Assembly: GCA_018060185.1 (NCBI GenBank)
Contig: JAGOWQ010000008.1
Span: 1-58,659 of the forward strand
Reading direction: 5' to 3'
DNA: 58,659 nucleotides
From: Leptotrichiaceae bacterium
GTDB taxonomy: Bacteria > Fusobacteriota > Fusobacteriia > Fusobacteriales > Leptotrichiaceae
Every line of letters begins with the position of its first letter. Position 1 is the stretch's first letter. Of the stretch, positions 28,432 through 37,363 are shown piece by piece. A model generated the notes under the pieces. It saw nothing but the letters and a program-made list of their open reading frames with translations. It was not told where the DNA came from and searched no databases. Both the position numbers and the translations under genes were made by a program.

Positions 28432-29283
28432 ATGTTAAAATTTGAAAAATATCATGGAACAGGAAATGATTTTATAATTGTTCATGAAAAAGACCTAATT
28501 GAAAAAGGAATACCAGATTACAGTGAGTTATCAAGCCAAATATGTGATAGACATTTTGGAATAGGAGCAGATGGACTTTTAATTTTGAAATATGTAGCAA
28601 ATATGCCTTTTATGTTTTACTATAATTCTGATGGAAGTCAAGCACCAATGTGTGGTAATGGAATAAGATGTTTTTCGCATTATTTAAAAAATAATAATAT
28701 TGAAATGAATAATGTATTTACTGTAAAAACCGTTCCAGGTGATTTAACAATAGAAACATCAGAAGACGAAGAAAATGATAGCTTTTTTGCTAAAGTTAAC
28801 ATGGGAAAACCAATATTTGATGTAAAAAAATTAATAAACACAGAAAAAGAACAGTTTTTAAAAGAAAAGATAGAGATTGATGGAGAAAAAATAGAAATAT
28901 CATATATTTTTATGGGAACAGATCATTCAGTTATATTTGTAGAAGATTTTAATAAATATGATATAAATTTATTAGGATCTAAAATAGAAAATCATACTGA
29001 ATTATTTCCCAAAAAGGTAAATGTTAATTTTGTTAAAGTATATGATAGAGAGCATATAGAAGTTATAACTTGGGAAAGAGGAGCAGGAAGAACATTATCT
29101 TGTGGGACAGGAGTGACTTCTTCAGTAGTTCTTTCTAGAATGTTTGGGTTTGTTGAAGAAAGAGTAAATGTAAAAGTTCCAGGAGGAAATCTTTTAATAG
29201 AGTACGATAGTTATGGAAGTGAAGCGTTTATGACAGGTCCTAGTGAAAAAATTGCAGAAGGATATTATAAATATAAAAGATAA
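28432..29283 (+). CDS. dapF: Diaminopimelate epimerase
   Basis: 283 residues; converts LL- to meso-diaminopimelate by a two-base mechanism. The two catalytic cysteines are C74 (CGNGIRCF) and C224 (LSCGTGVT), one in each half of the pseudo-symmetric fold. HGTGNDFI at the N-terminus is standard. It supplies meso-DAP both to lysA and, if this organism has DAP-type peptidoglycan, to the wall. Confidence 0.97.
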   Translation: MLKFEKYHGTGNDFIIVHEKDLIEKGIPDYSELSSQICDRHFGIGADGLLILKYVANMPFMFYYNSDGSQAPMCGNGIRCFSHYLKNNNIEMNNVFTVKTVPGDLTIETSEDEENDSFFAKVNMGKPIFDVKKLINTEKEQFLKEKIEIDGEKIEISYIFMGTDHSVIFVEDFNKYDINLLGSKIENHTELFPKKVNVNFVKVYDREHIEVITWERGAGRTLSCGTGVTSSVVLSRMFGFVEERVNVKVPGGNLLIEYDSYGSEAFMTGPSEKIAEGYYKYKR

Positions 29284-29297
29284 GGAGAAGATTTTTT

Positions 29298-30179
29298 ATG
29301 AAATTTAAAGGATCATATGTAGCATTAATAACTCCATTTAAAGAAAATGGAGAATTAGATGAATATAAAATAAGAGAACTCGTAAATTATCATATAGAAA
29401 ACGGAACATCTGGAATTGTACCTTGTGGCACAACTGGAGAAGCTCCTACATTGACTTTTTCAGAACATGAAAAAGTTATAAAAATAGTAGTAGAAGAGGT
29501 AAAAGGAAGAATACAAGTAATAGCAGGAGCAGGTTCAAATAACACAAATAGAGCTATAGAATTGACAAAATATGCTAAGGAACTTGGAGCAGATGCAGCA
29601 CTAAGTACATGCCCTTATTATAATAAACCTAGTCAAAGAGGACTTTATGAGCATTATAAAAAAATAGCTGAAGAAGCTAAATTTCCTATAATGTTATACA
29701 ATGTACCTAGTAGAACAGGAGTAAATATAGAATCAGAAACTGTAGCTAAACTTGCAGAAATTCCTGAAATAGTTGCTATAAAAGAAGCTACAGGAAGTTT
29801 AGAGCAAATGATAAAAATACAAGATTTATGCGGAGATAAAATAGAAATTTTATCAGGAGAAGATCACCTTATATTGCCTATGCTTTCCATAGGAGCAAAA
29901 GGGGTAGTCTCTGTAGTAGCGAATATAATGCCTAAAGAAATGAGCGACTTAATTGCGTCATTTTTAAATAAAGATTTTGATAAAGCTTATAAATTACATA
30001 CAGATTTATATGATGTAAGCAGAAATATGTTTATAGAAGGAAATCCTGTTACAGTAAAAACTGCTATGAAGATATTAGGAAAAGTTAATAATGATGACGT
30101 AAGATTGCCTCTTTTACCATCAGAAGAAAATACTTATAAAAAATTAGAAAAATTATTTAAAGAAAAAGGAATAATCTAA
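29298..30179 (+). CDS. dapA: 4-Hydroxy-tetrahydrodipicolinate synthase
   Basis: 293-residue class I aldolase that condenses aspartate semialdehyde with pyruvate. The Schiff-base lysine is K162 (AIKEATG). Y134 (YNVPSRTG) and the CGTTGEAPTL motif are conserved. It starts 14 bases after dapF, behind AAGGAG. Confidence 0.97.
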   Translation: MKFKGSYVALITPFKENGELDEYKIRELVNYHIENGTSGIVPCGTTGEAPTLTFSEHEKVIKIVVEEVKGRIQVIAGAGSNNTNRAIELTKYAKELGADAALSTCPYYNKPSQRGLYEHYKKIAEEAKFPIMLYNVPSRTGVNIESETVAKLAEIPEIVAIKEATGSLEQMIKIQDLCGDKIEILSGEDHLILPMLSIGAKGVVSVVANIMPKEMSDLIASFLNKDFDKAYKLHTDLYDVSRNMFIEGNPVTVKTAMKILGKVNNDDVRLPLLPSEENTYKKLEKLFKEKGII

Positions 30180-30261
30180 AAATAAAATTTATAAAAATAG
30201 TATATATCTTAAAATGTAAGTTTATGTATTATCATGAAAATAAAATAAAAATTATAACTAG

Positions 30262-30291
30262 TTGAAAAAATATTATAAATTATGTTAAAAT
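30262..30291 (+). promoter_or_regulatory. Possible internal promoter before asd
   Basis: TTGAAA (30262-30267) and, after 17-18 bases, TTAAAAT. The 147-base gap between dapA and asd is the widest in the operon, which makes an internal start plausible. The match is only moderate in such AT-rich DNA. Confidence 0.3.
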
Positions 30292-30326
30292 AATGAAATA
30301 GTAAAAATAAAAAGGAGAAATTAAAT

Positions 30327-31325
30327 ATGAAAAAATATAATGTAGCTGTTGTAGGGGCGACAGGTCTTGTAGGTCAAACTTTTTTAAAAGTTTTAAAAGA
30401 AAGAAATTTTCCTATAGAAAATTTATATTTATATGCATCATCTAGATCAGCAGGTAAACTCATAAATTTTAACGGAAAAGACTATACTATTATCGAATTG
30501 AAAGATGAGAACATAAGAGAAGACTTAGATGTAGCACTTTTTTCTGCAGGAGGAGATATATCACTAGAATTTGCACCAAAATTTAAAGCAAAAGGCGCTT
30601 TAGTAGTAGATAACAGTAGTGCATGGAGAATGAATAAAGATATTCCACTAGTTGTACCTGAAGCTAATCCTGAAGCTTTAGAAAATCATAATGGAATCAT
30701 AGCCAATCCTAACTGCTCAACAATTCAAGTAATGCCTATATTAAAAGTATTACATGAAAAATATGGATTGAAAAGGGTAATTTATTCAACTTATCAAGCC
30801 GTAGCTGGATCAGGACAAAAAGGAATAGATGATTTAGAAGCAAATTTAAAAGGAGAATCTTCAAAAGGATATCCTCATCAAATAGCATTTAACTTAATCC
30901 CGCACATAGATGCGTTTTTAGATAACGGGTATACAAAAGAAGAAATTAAAATGATTGAAGAAACTAGAAAAATATTAGGAATACCTAATTTAAAAGTAAC
31001 AGCTACTTGTGTAAGAGTTCCAGTTAAAATGGGTCATGCAGTATCTATCAATGTTGAATTAGAAAATTCTTTTAAATTAGAAGATGTAATAAAAGCTTTT
31101 GAAGAAAAAGAAGGTGTAATTGTAAGAGATGATGTTAAAAATAATATATATCCTATGCCTATAGAAGCTGAAGATACAGATGAAGTTTATGTAGGAAGAA
31201 TAAGAAGAGACGAGAGTATAGATAATGGATTGAATCTATGGGTTGTAGCGGATAATATTAGAAAAGGGGCTGCGACAAATACAATTCAAATAGCAGAAAC
31301 ATTAATAAAAAAAGGAGTGTTATAA
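30327..31325 (+). CDS. asd: Aspartate-semialdehyde dehydrogenase
   Basis: 332 residues; reduces aspartyl phosphate to the semialdehyde with NADPH. The N-terminal GATGLVGQTFL nucleotide motif, the catalytic cysteine C130 (NPNCSTIQ) and histidine H237 (KMGHAV) are visible. With the kinase and dapA it completes the route from aspartate to the dihydrodipicolinate stage. The next gene starts 1 base after its stop codon. Confidence 0.97.
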   Translation: MKKYNVAVVGATGLVGQTFLKVLKERNFPIENLYLYASSRSAGKLINFNGKDYTIIELKDENIREDLDVALFSAGGDISLEFAPKFKAKGALVVDNSSAWRMNKDIPLVVPEANPEALENHNGIIANPNCSTIQVMPILKVLHEKYGLKRVIYSTYQAVAGSGQKGIDDLEANLKGESSKGYPHQIAFNLIPHIDAFLDNGYTKEEIKMIEETRKILGIPNLKVTATCVRVPVKMGHAVSINVELENSFKLEDVIKAFEEKEGVIVRDDVKNNIYPMPIEAEDTDEVYVGRIRRDESIDNGLNLWVVADNIRKGAATNTIQIAETLIKKGVL

Positions 31326-31326
31326 A

Positions 31327-32151
31327 ATGGTAAATATGACGAAGAAGAAATTAGTTTTATTGGTAGTAATAATTTTAACATTTTTAGCAAGTTGTGGAAC
31401 AAAAAAAAATGAAAATATATTAAGAGTTGGAATGGAATGTGGTTACGCACCATTTAATTGGTTTCAATCAAATGATAAAAATGGAGCAGTTAAAACAGAT
31501 GGTGGATATTGTGGAGGATACGATGTAGAAATAGCTAAAATAATAGCTAAAGAATTAGGAAGAGAACTAGTTATAGTTAAAAGTGAATGGGATGCGTTAT
31601 TAGGACCTGCATTGACTTCAGGAAAAATAGATATTAATGTAGCTGGAATGTCTGCAACTCCTGAAAGAAAACAAAGTTTATTATTTTCTCACCCTTACTA
31701 CGATTCTGATTTGGTACTTGTTGTAAAAAAGGACGGTAAATACACTAATGCTAAGACTATAAATGATTTTTCTGGAGCAAGAATAACAGCCCAGTTAAAT
31801 ACGTTACATTATACAGTAATTGATCAAATGAAAGGGATAATAAAACAACCTGCAATGGAAAATTTTCCATCAATGATAGTAGCATTAAATTCTAACAAAA
31901 TAGATGGATATATATCTGAAAGACCAGGAGCAATGGCAGCACAACTTAGTAATCCTAATCTAACATTTATATCGTTTAATAAAGAAACAGGATTTAAATA
32001 TGAAACAGATGAAGTATATGTTTCTGTAGGAATGAAATTAGGGAATGATGAATTAGCTGAAAAAATAAATAAAATATTAGATGGAATAACTCCAGAACAA
32101 AAGTTGAAAATAATGGAAGAAGCTGTAAAAAATCAACCTTTACAGCAATAA
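31327..32151 (+). CDS. Polar amino-acid ABC transporter, substrate-binding lipoprotein
   Basis: 274 residues. A lipoprotein signal ends in LASC, with C23 as the lipidated residue. The family-3 solute-binding fold follows: LRVGMECGYAPFNW, GGYDVEIAKIIAKELGRE, GKIDINVAGMSATPERK. The location inside the lysine-riboswitch operon, overlapping nothing but separated from asd by one base, suggests lysine or another basic amino acid as ligand. That is inferred from context; histidine, glutamine or arginine cannot be excluded. Confidence 0.88.
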   Translation: MVNMTKKKLVLLVVIILTFLASCGTKKNENILRVGMECGYAPFNWFQSNDKNGAVKTDGGYCGGYDVEIAKIIAKELGRELVIVKSEWDALLGPALTSGKIDINVAGMSATPERKQSLLFSHPYYDSDLVLVVKKDGKYTNAKTINDFSGARITAQLNTLHYTVIDQMKGIIKQPAMENFPSMIVALNSNKIDGYISERPGAMAAQLSNPNLTFISFNKETGFKYETDEVYVSVGMKLGNDELAEKINKILDGITPEQKLKIMEEAVKNQPLQQ

Positions 32152-32192
32152 TTGAATAAATATAAATTAAAAAGAAAAAGAAAGGGATAAAA

Positions 32193-32918
32193 ATGCAAAG
32201 AACCTTTTTAGAATGGGTTATATTCTTTATACAGAATAACTGGCAACAATTTTTATCAGGAACCATAATAACACTATTTATATCTTTAACTGGAACAATA
32301 ATAGGATTTTTTATAGGATTATTAGTAGCTTTAGTTAAAAATATGAGTAAAGAGAATATAGTAATGGGGATATTAAATGTATATTTTTCTATATATATAG
32401 CAATATTTAGAGGGACACCTATGATAGTTCAATCAATGGTTATATATTATGGTTTGTCACAAATATTTAGCCTTAATTTAAGTCCAATAGGAGCAGCACT
32501 ATTTATAGTTTCTATAAATACCGGTGCATACATGAGTGAAATTATAAGAGGTGGAATAGACTCTATAGATAAAGGTCAGTTCGAAGCTGCTCAATCTATA
32601 GGTATGACAAATTTTCAAATGATGAAAAATATAATATTTCCTCAAATGTTTAGAAATGTTCTTCCTTCTATAGGAAATGAATTTATAATAAATATTAAAG
32701 ATACGTCAGTGCTAAATGTTATAAGCGTTACAGAGTTATTCTTCATATCAAAATCTGTAGCAGGAACTTATTCAAGATATTATGAAGTATTTATTATAAC
32801 TAGTATGATATATTTCTTTTTAACATTTACATTATCTTTAATTTTAAAATTAGTTGAGAAAAAGATAGATGGACCTCAAAATTTTGAATTTTTAGACTCT
32901 AAAGAAGGGGTAGTGTAG
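32193..32918 (+). CDS. Amino-acid ABC transporter permease
   Basis: 241 residues with about five membrane segments. The HisM/GlnP-type start (LSGTIITLFISLTGTIIGFFIGLL) and the EAA loop EAAQSIGMTNFQMMKNIIFPQ that docks the ATPase are clear. Only one permease gene is present, so it probably works as a homodimer. Confidence 0.94.
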   Translation: MQRTFLEWVIFFIQNNWQQFLSGTIITLFISLTGTIIGFFIGLLVALVKNMSKENIVMGILNVYFSIYIAIFRGTPMIVQSMVIYYGLSQIFSLNLSPIGAALFIVSINTGAYMSEIIRGGIDSIDKGQFEAAQSIGMTNFQMMKNIIFPQMFRNVLPSIGNEFIINIKDTSVLNVISVTELFFISKSVAGTYSRYYEVFIITSMIYFFLTFTLSLILKLVEKKIDGPQNFEFLDSKEGVV

Positions 32919-32921
32919 TTT

Positions 32922-33668
32922 ATGGAAATAGGAAAAAAGATAATTCAAATAAAAAATATTAGAAAAGATTTTGGTAAAAGAACAGTTCTAAAAGATATAA
33001 ACTTTGATGTCCATGAAGGTGAAGTAGTAAGTATAATAGGTTCTTCTGGAAGTGGAAAATCTACCCTTTTAAGATGTATAAATTTATTAGAAAAACCTAC
33101 AAGTGGTGAAATAAGATTTCATGATGATGACGTAGTTTTAGGAAAAATACCTTTAGTAAAATTAAGGGAAAAAGTAGGTATGGTATTTCAGCAATTTAAT
33201 TTATTTAATAATTTAAGTGTACTTGAAAATTGTATTATAGGTCAGATGAAAGTGTTGAAAAAATCTCGTTCTGAAGCTGAAAAAACCGCAAAAGATTTAC
33301 TTACAAAAGTAGGAATGGAAAAATTTATAAATGCGAAGCCAAATCAAATTTCAGGTGGTCAAAAGCAAAGAGTTGCTATAGCGAGAGCATTAGCAATGAA
33401 ACCAGAAGTATTGTTGTTTGATGAACCAACGTCAGCACTAGATCCTGAAATGGTTGGAGAGGTTTTGAAAGTTATGAAGGAGTTGGCAAAAAGTGGTCTT
33501 ACAATGATAGTTGTAACTCATGAAATGTCTTTTGCACATGATGTATCTACAAGAGTAGTATTTATGGATCAAGGGATAATAGTTGAAGACGATAAACCTG
33601 AAATAATTTTTGATAAACCGAGACATGAAAGAACAAGAGAATTTTTATCGAGAATGTTAAATAAATAA
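32922..33668 (+). CDS. Amino-acid ABC transporter ATP-binding protein
   Basis: 248 residues. Walker [10 protein letters not shown] begins near residue 40; the Q-loop (FQQFNLF), the signature ISGGQKQR, Walker [11 protein letters not shown] and the switch histidine in VVTHEM follow. It starts 3 bases after the permease stop codon and completes the importer encoded with the lysine genes. Confidence 0.96.
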   Translation: MEIGKKIIQIKNIRKDFGKRTVLKDINFDVHEGEVVSIIGSSGSGKSTLLRCINLLEKPTSGEIRFHDDDVVLGKIPLVKLREKVGMVFQQFNLFNNLSVLENCIIGQMKVLKKSRSEAEKTAKDLLTKVGMEKFINAKPNQISGGQKQRVAIARALAMKPEVLLFDEPTSALDPEMVGEVLKVMKELAKSGLTMIVVTHEMSFAHDVSTRVVFMDQGIIVEDDKPEIIFDKPRHERTREFLSRMLNK

Positions 33669-33716
33669 TATTAAACAAATAAATAAAATAAAAATAAAAA
33701 AGAAAGTGAGAAAAAA

Positions 33717-34505
33717 ATGTCAAAAGAAATTTTAGTAGAATTAACAAGTGAAGAAAAAAAACAATTTCATGGGAATGAGGAAGCAATAAGAGAAATATTG
33801 TTAAGTAGAGCAGTTTTATCATCTGCTGAAAAATATAAATTTACAGATGAAGAAAATGAAGAGTTAGAATATCTTTTTAAAAACACAAAATCAAAATACT
33901 ACATAGATAAAAAAATAGAAAGTAAAATAAATGTAGGAGAAGACGAAGTAACAAAAGTGTATAATGAAAATAAAGGAAATTTTGATGCTCAAGGAATAGC
34001 TTTTTCTCAAGCTAAAGAAATAATACAAAGAGATCTATTAAATCAGCAAGTAAGCACTTTTGAGAATGAAGAATTAACAAATATAATCAATGAAATGGAC
34101 AAAAACATAGAATTAACAAAAGAAGACGTGTTATTTTCTAAAGGTAATCCTGAAATAATAAGATCAATAGTTATGAATAAAATAATTGATGAAAAAATAG
34201 TAAAAGCAAATTTTGAAAAAACTGCAAAAGATGATTTGAAAATTTTGTATAACAATGTAAAAGCAAATTTTTACTTAGACTTAGAAGTTAGAAAAAAAGT
34301 TGTTGTAACTCACGAAGAAATAGTTAATTTATATGAAACTGAAAAAAGTAAGTTAGGAGATATTACTCCAAATAGTGCATATAACCAAATAGCAAACGGA
34401 TTACTTAAAAATAAAGCTATTACAGAAAGAACAAATTTAGTTAATAAAATTGTTGAAGAGTATAAAGTTGAAGATTTAGTAAAAGTAAATTTACAAAAAA
34501 ATTAA
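33717..34505 (+). CDS. Internally duplicated SurA/PpiC-N-like protein
   Basis: 262 residues, no signal peptide, highly charged and helical. It is made of two copies of one unit with a constant offset of 124 residues: ELT at 8 and 132, GN-E-IR at 19 and 143, Y-x-D at 62 and 186. The unit resembles the helical N-terminal chaperone region of SurA/PpiC/trigger-factor-like proteins, but the parvulin isomerase domain is missing. A cytoplasmic chaperone-like role is only a guess. It lies between the ABC importer and the rplM promoter. Confidence 0.6.
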   Translation: MSKEILVELTSEEKKQFHGNEEAIREILLSRAVLSSAEKYKFTDEENEELEYLFKNTKSKYYIDKKIESKINVGEDEVTKVYNENKGNFDAQGIAFSQAKEIIQRDLLNQQVSTFENEELTNIINEMDKNIELTKEDVLFSKGNPEIIRSIVMNKIIDEKIVKANFEKTAKDDLKILYNNVKANFYLDLEVRKKVVVTHEEIVNLYETEKSKLGDITPNSAYNQIANGLLKNKAITERTNLVNKIVEEYKVEDLVKVNLQKN

Positions 34506-34527
34506 AATATAAAAAGAAGTTTTACTT

Positions 34528-34553
34528 GACAAAAAATTGGAGATAGTATATAA
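34528..34553 (+). promoter_or_regulatory. Promoter of rplM-rpsI
   Basis: TTGACA near 34527-34533 and TATAAT near 34548-34553, with a spacing of about 16-17. It is followed by a leader of about 70 nt. Confidence 0.75.
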
Positions 34554-34555
34554 TG

Positions 34556-34612
34556 TTATCTAATGTAATCCTTTCCCACAAAGGACCGTTATCCAATTAA
34601 ATAAAGAAAGAA
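34556..34612 (+). promoter_or_regulatory. Possible ribosomal-protein leader of rplM
   Basis: The leader contains TCCTTT-cccac-AAAGGA, a 6-bp hairpin, and flanking conserved-looking segments before the AGGAGG of rplM. An autoregulatory L13 leader is known in other low-GC bacteria. Assignment to that family is tentative and would need a covariance model. Confidence 0.4.
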
Positions 34613-34627
34613 CTTAGGAGGATAAAA

Positions 34628-35062
34628 GTGAATAAATATACAGTAATGCAAAAAAAAGAAGAAGTAGAAAGAAACTGGTATGAAATAGACGCAGAAGGAC
34701 AAATTTTAGGAAAATTGGCAGCAGAAATAGCAGTTAAATTAATAGGTAAACATAAAGTAAGTTATACACCACATGTTGATGGAGGAGACTTTGTTATAGT
34801 AACAAATGCAGATAAATTTGCAGTAACTGGAAATAAAATGTTAGATAAAAAATATCATAGACATAGTGGATTTCCTGGTGGACTAAAAACTAGAACTTTA
34901 GAAGAAATGATAGATAAAAGACCAACTGAAGTAATAAGAAAAGCTGTTGAAAGAATGTTACCTAAGAATAAACTTGGAAGTCAAATGATTGGGAGATTAA
35001 AAATTTATATAGGAACTGATCATTCACATGCAGCACAAAAACCAGAAAGAATAGAGTTATAG
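34628..35062 (+). CDS. rplM: 50S ribosomal protein L13
   Basis: 144 residues, the standard length, with the family pattern WYEIDAEGQILGKLAAEIA near the start and GDFVIVTNADKFAVTGNK. It uses a GTG start at 34628 behind AGGAGG. It binds 23S rRNA early in large-subunit assembly, and pairs with rpsI as in most bacteria. Confidence 0.98.
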   Translation: MNKYTVMQKKEEVERNWYEIDAEGQILGKLAAEIAVKLIGKHKVSYTPHVDGGDFVIVTNADKFAVTGNKMLDKKYHRHSGFPGGLKTRTLEEMIDKRPTEVIRKAVERMLPKNKLGSQMIGRLKIYIGTDHSHAAQKPERIEL

Positions 35063-35074
35063 GAGGTAATTTTC

Positions 35075-35473
35075 GTGGCAAATAAAATTCAATATTTAGG
35101 AACTGGAAGAAGAAAAACTTCAGTGGCAAGAGTTAGATTAGTACCAGGAGAAGTTGGAATATTAATAAATGGAAAAGATATGAGAGAATATTTTGGCGGA
35201 AGAGAATTATTGTCCAAAATAGTTGAACAACCATTAGAATTAACAGAAACATTGAATAAATATGGAGTAAAAGTAAATGTAAATGGTGGAGGAACTACAG
35301 GTCAAGCAGGTGCTATAAGACATGGAGTTTCAAGAGCATTATTAGAAGCTGATGATTCATTAAGAGGAGCTTTAAAAGAAGCAGGATTCTTGACAAGAGA
35401 TTCAAGAATGGTTGAGAGAAAAAAATACGGAAAAAAGAAAGCAAGAAGAAGCCCACAGTTTTCCAAAAGATAA
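35075..35473 (+). CDS. rpsI: 30S ribosomal protein S9
   Basis: 132 residues. [14 protein letters not shown] at the N-terminus and the C-terminal tail [12 protein letters not shown], which reaches the P-site tRNA, are typical. It has a GTG start behind AGGAGG, 12 bases after rplM. Confidence 0.98.
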   Translation: MANKIQYLGTGRRKTSVARVRLVPGEVGILINGKDMREYFGGRELLSKIVEQPLELTETLNKYGVKVNVNGGGTTGQAGAIRHGVSRALLEADDSLRGALKEAGFLTRDSRMVERKKYGKKKARRSPQFSKR

Positions 35474-35498
35474 TATTTACAATACAGATAGAATATAT

Positions 35499-35533
35499 AT
35501 CCTTGAAATATACAATATTTCAAGGATTTTTTT
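35499..35533 (+). terminator. Intrinsic terminator after rpsI
   Basis: The 12-bp stem atccttgaaata (35499-35510) with tatttcaaggat (35516-35527) is followed by TTTTTT. Confidence 0.9.
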
Positions 35534-35659
35534 AAGTAAATTTTTAATTTTATATATGATAAAAAATCTTGTAAAATTAAAATATTAATGATAGAATTTG
35601 TAAGATAGACAAACAGAAAAAATAGTATATATTAGAGAAAGTAATAGAGGTTGAAATTT

Positions 35660-37333
35660 ATGATTACAATTTTAGAAAAGATTATAAGTTACAATAAAAA
35701 AATAAGAGATTTTGAAGTTGATCCTTCAAATAAAAATATTATTACAACAGGAGAAAATCTGACTTTTTTAAAAAATGGAGTAAAAATAAAAGAAATTTCT
35801 GGGAAAGTTAAAAACTGTGATTCAATAAAGCATATAAAAGAAAAAAATCGACTATTCATTTCCAATGTTTTTTTTGTGTCTACTTCAACAGGGAACATAT
35901 ATAAAGGAGACAGTTTAAAAAAGAAAATTATAGATACTGTTTTTGAAAGAGAAAAAGTAATAGAATTTATAGATTTTACAACAAATGGAAGAATAATATA
36001 TATTGAAAATAATACACTCTATTCCTATGATACGTCAACAACTGAATATATTTTTACACCTATCTTTGAAGATAATAAAAAAGGAAAAGGGAATTATAAA
36101 ATATTTATAAGTGGAGAAAATATAGTTTTGAAATACAGAGAACTCCATGAACAAACTAATATAATAAATATTTTTGATAGTAAATTAGGTAAAATTTTTA
36201 CCATTAAAACGGAAAGTAATCATATATACTCTATAATAAATGAATTAGAATATATAGCTGGAACGTCAACAGGTGAAATTGAAATATGGAATATATTAGA
36301 AAAAGAAATGTATAATTCAATAAAAATTGCTAATACACGTATAACGTATATCGAAAAAAATGACGGTCATTATTTTATAGGACTTGGAAATGGTGATATT
36401 GTTATAATAAATGAGAAGTTTAAAATTATCAATACCCAAAATATATTTAAAAATGAAATAAGAAAAATATGTATTGTAGAAGATAATTTATATGTATTGG
36501 GGATAGAAAATAAAATAGCAGAGTTCAAATTACTTAATAATGAGGATGAAAATAAAGAAAAAAAATATATTGAAAATTTTTTGAAAAAAAATAATATACA
36601 CGTTGATTATTATAATTTTTTTAATTTAAAAAGAATTTCTGAAATAGAAAATTTTATAAAATTGATGGAAATAAAAAATATAAATTACGTACCTAAAAAA
36701 GAAAACATATTTAGATCATTATCTGATTCTATTTATTCGAGGAAAGTATGTATAATAGTTAAAGAACCTTGTTTTCAAGAGGGAATTACAACAGGTCTTT
36801 CCATTGAAGAAAAAAACGACACGTGGTCTAGTTTAGAGTCAAATATAATTTTAAAAAACATTCTAAGGCTAATATATAAGTCATATACTGGTAAGTTAGA
36901 AGATATGAGTGAAATTATAAATAGAATTGAAAATAATGATTTTAAAATATTAAGCCCAAATAAAATATTTGGTTCATGGAAAGAACAAGGAGTTTTACTC
37001 TTAAATCCTAGTCTTACAGCAATAGATGGAAAATACTCAGAACATAATGAATTTTGGCGTTCTTTTACAAGAGATATACTAGAATATATATCTATGAAAA
37101 ACAATAGTATTGTATACTTCTTATGGGGTAGAGATATAGAAATATTCGAAAAAAATATATTATCTGGTGATATTATAAAGCATAATCATCCATCTACTTC
37201 TGGAAATATTGAAAATGAAAGAGATTTTCTAAATGGATCATCTTTTAAAAATACTATAAACATAATAAATTGGACGGGATATGAAGAAAAAGTGAAAACA
37301 CTAAAAAAAGAAAGTGAAAATACTCTTTTTTAA
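35660..37333 (+). CDS. Beta-propeller fused to a degenerate uracil-DNA glycosylase fold
   Basis: 557 residues from ATG 35660, which has AGAGG 9 bases upstream; the TTG at 35651 is less likely. Residues 1-300 show repeating beta-strand blocks of WD40-like type (for example GTSTGEIEIWN and GLGNGDIVIIN). Residues about 343-557 align end to end with family 1 Ung: the ENIFRSL start, KVCIIV strand, WKEQGVLLLN, VYFLWG, HPS and a closing IINW. Asn449 and His510 match catalytic Ung N123 and H187. The GQDPYH motif, however, reads V-KEPCFQ, so Asp64 becomes Glu369, Tyr66 becomes Cys371 and Phe77 becomes Ile382. The specificity must be altered, or the domain only binds. The next gene follows by 30 bases. 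Confidence 0.8.
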   Translation: MITILEKIISYNKKIRDFEVDPSNKNIITTGENLTFLKNGVKIKEISGKVKNCDSIKHIKEKNRLFISNVFFVSTSTGNIYKGDSLKKKIIDTVFEREKVIEFIDFTTNGRIIYIENNTLYSYDTSTTEYIFTPIFEDNKKGKGNYKIFISGENIVLKYRELHEQTNIINIFDSKLGKIFTIKTESNHIYSIINELEYIAGTSTGEIEIWNILEKEMYNSIKIANTRITYIEKNDGHYFIGLGNGDIVIINEKFKIINTQNIFKNEIRKICIVEDNLYVLGIENKIAEFKLLNNEDENKEKKYIENFLKKNNIHVDYYNFFNLKRISEIENFIKLMEIKNINYVPKKENIFRSLSDSIYSRKVCIIVKEPCFQEGITTGLSIEEKNDTWSSLESNIILKNILRLIYKSYTGKLEDMSEIINRIENNDFKILSPNKIFGSWKEQGVLLLNPSLTAIDGKYSEHNEFWRSFTRDILEYISMKNNSIVYFLWGRDIEIFEKNILSGDIIKHNHPSTSGNIENERDFLNGSSFKNTINIINWTGYEEKVKTLKKESENTLF

Positions 37334-37363
37334 TAAAATGAAATATAAACGGGAGAATGAATT

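Noticed and set aside
36775..37104. Minus-strand 109-codon frame under the UDG-like domain
   Set aside because: Antisense shadow; the plus-strand domain is conserved and the minus frame has no start signal.
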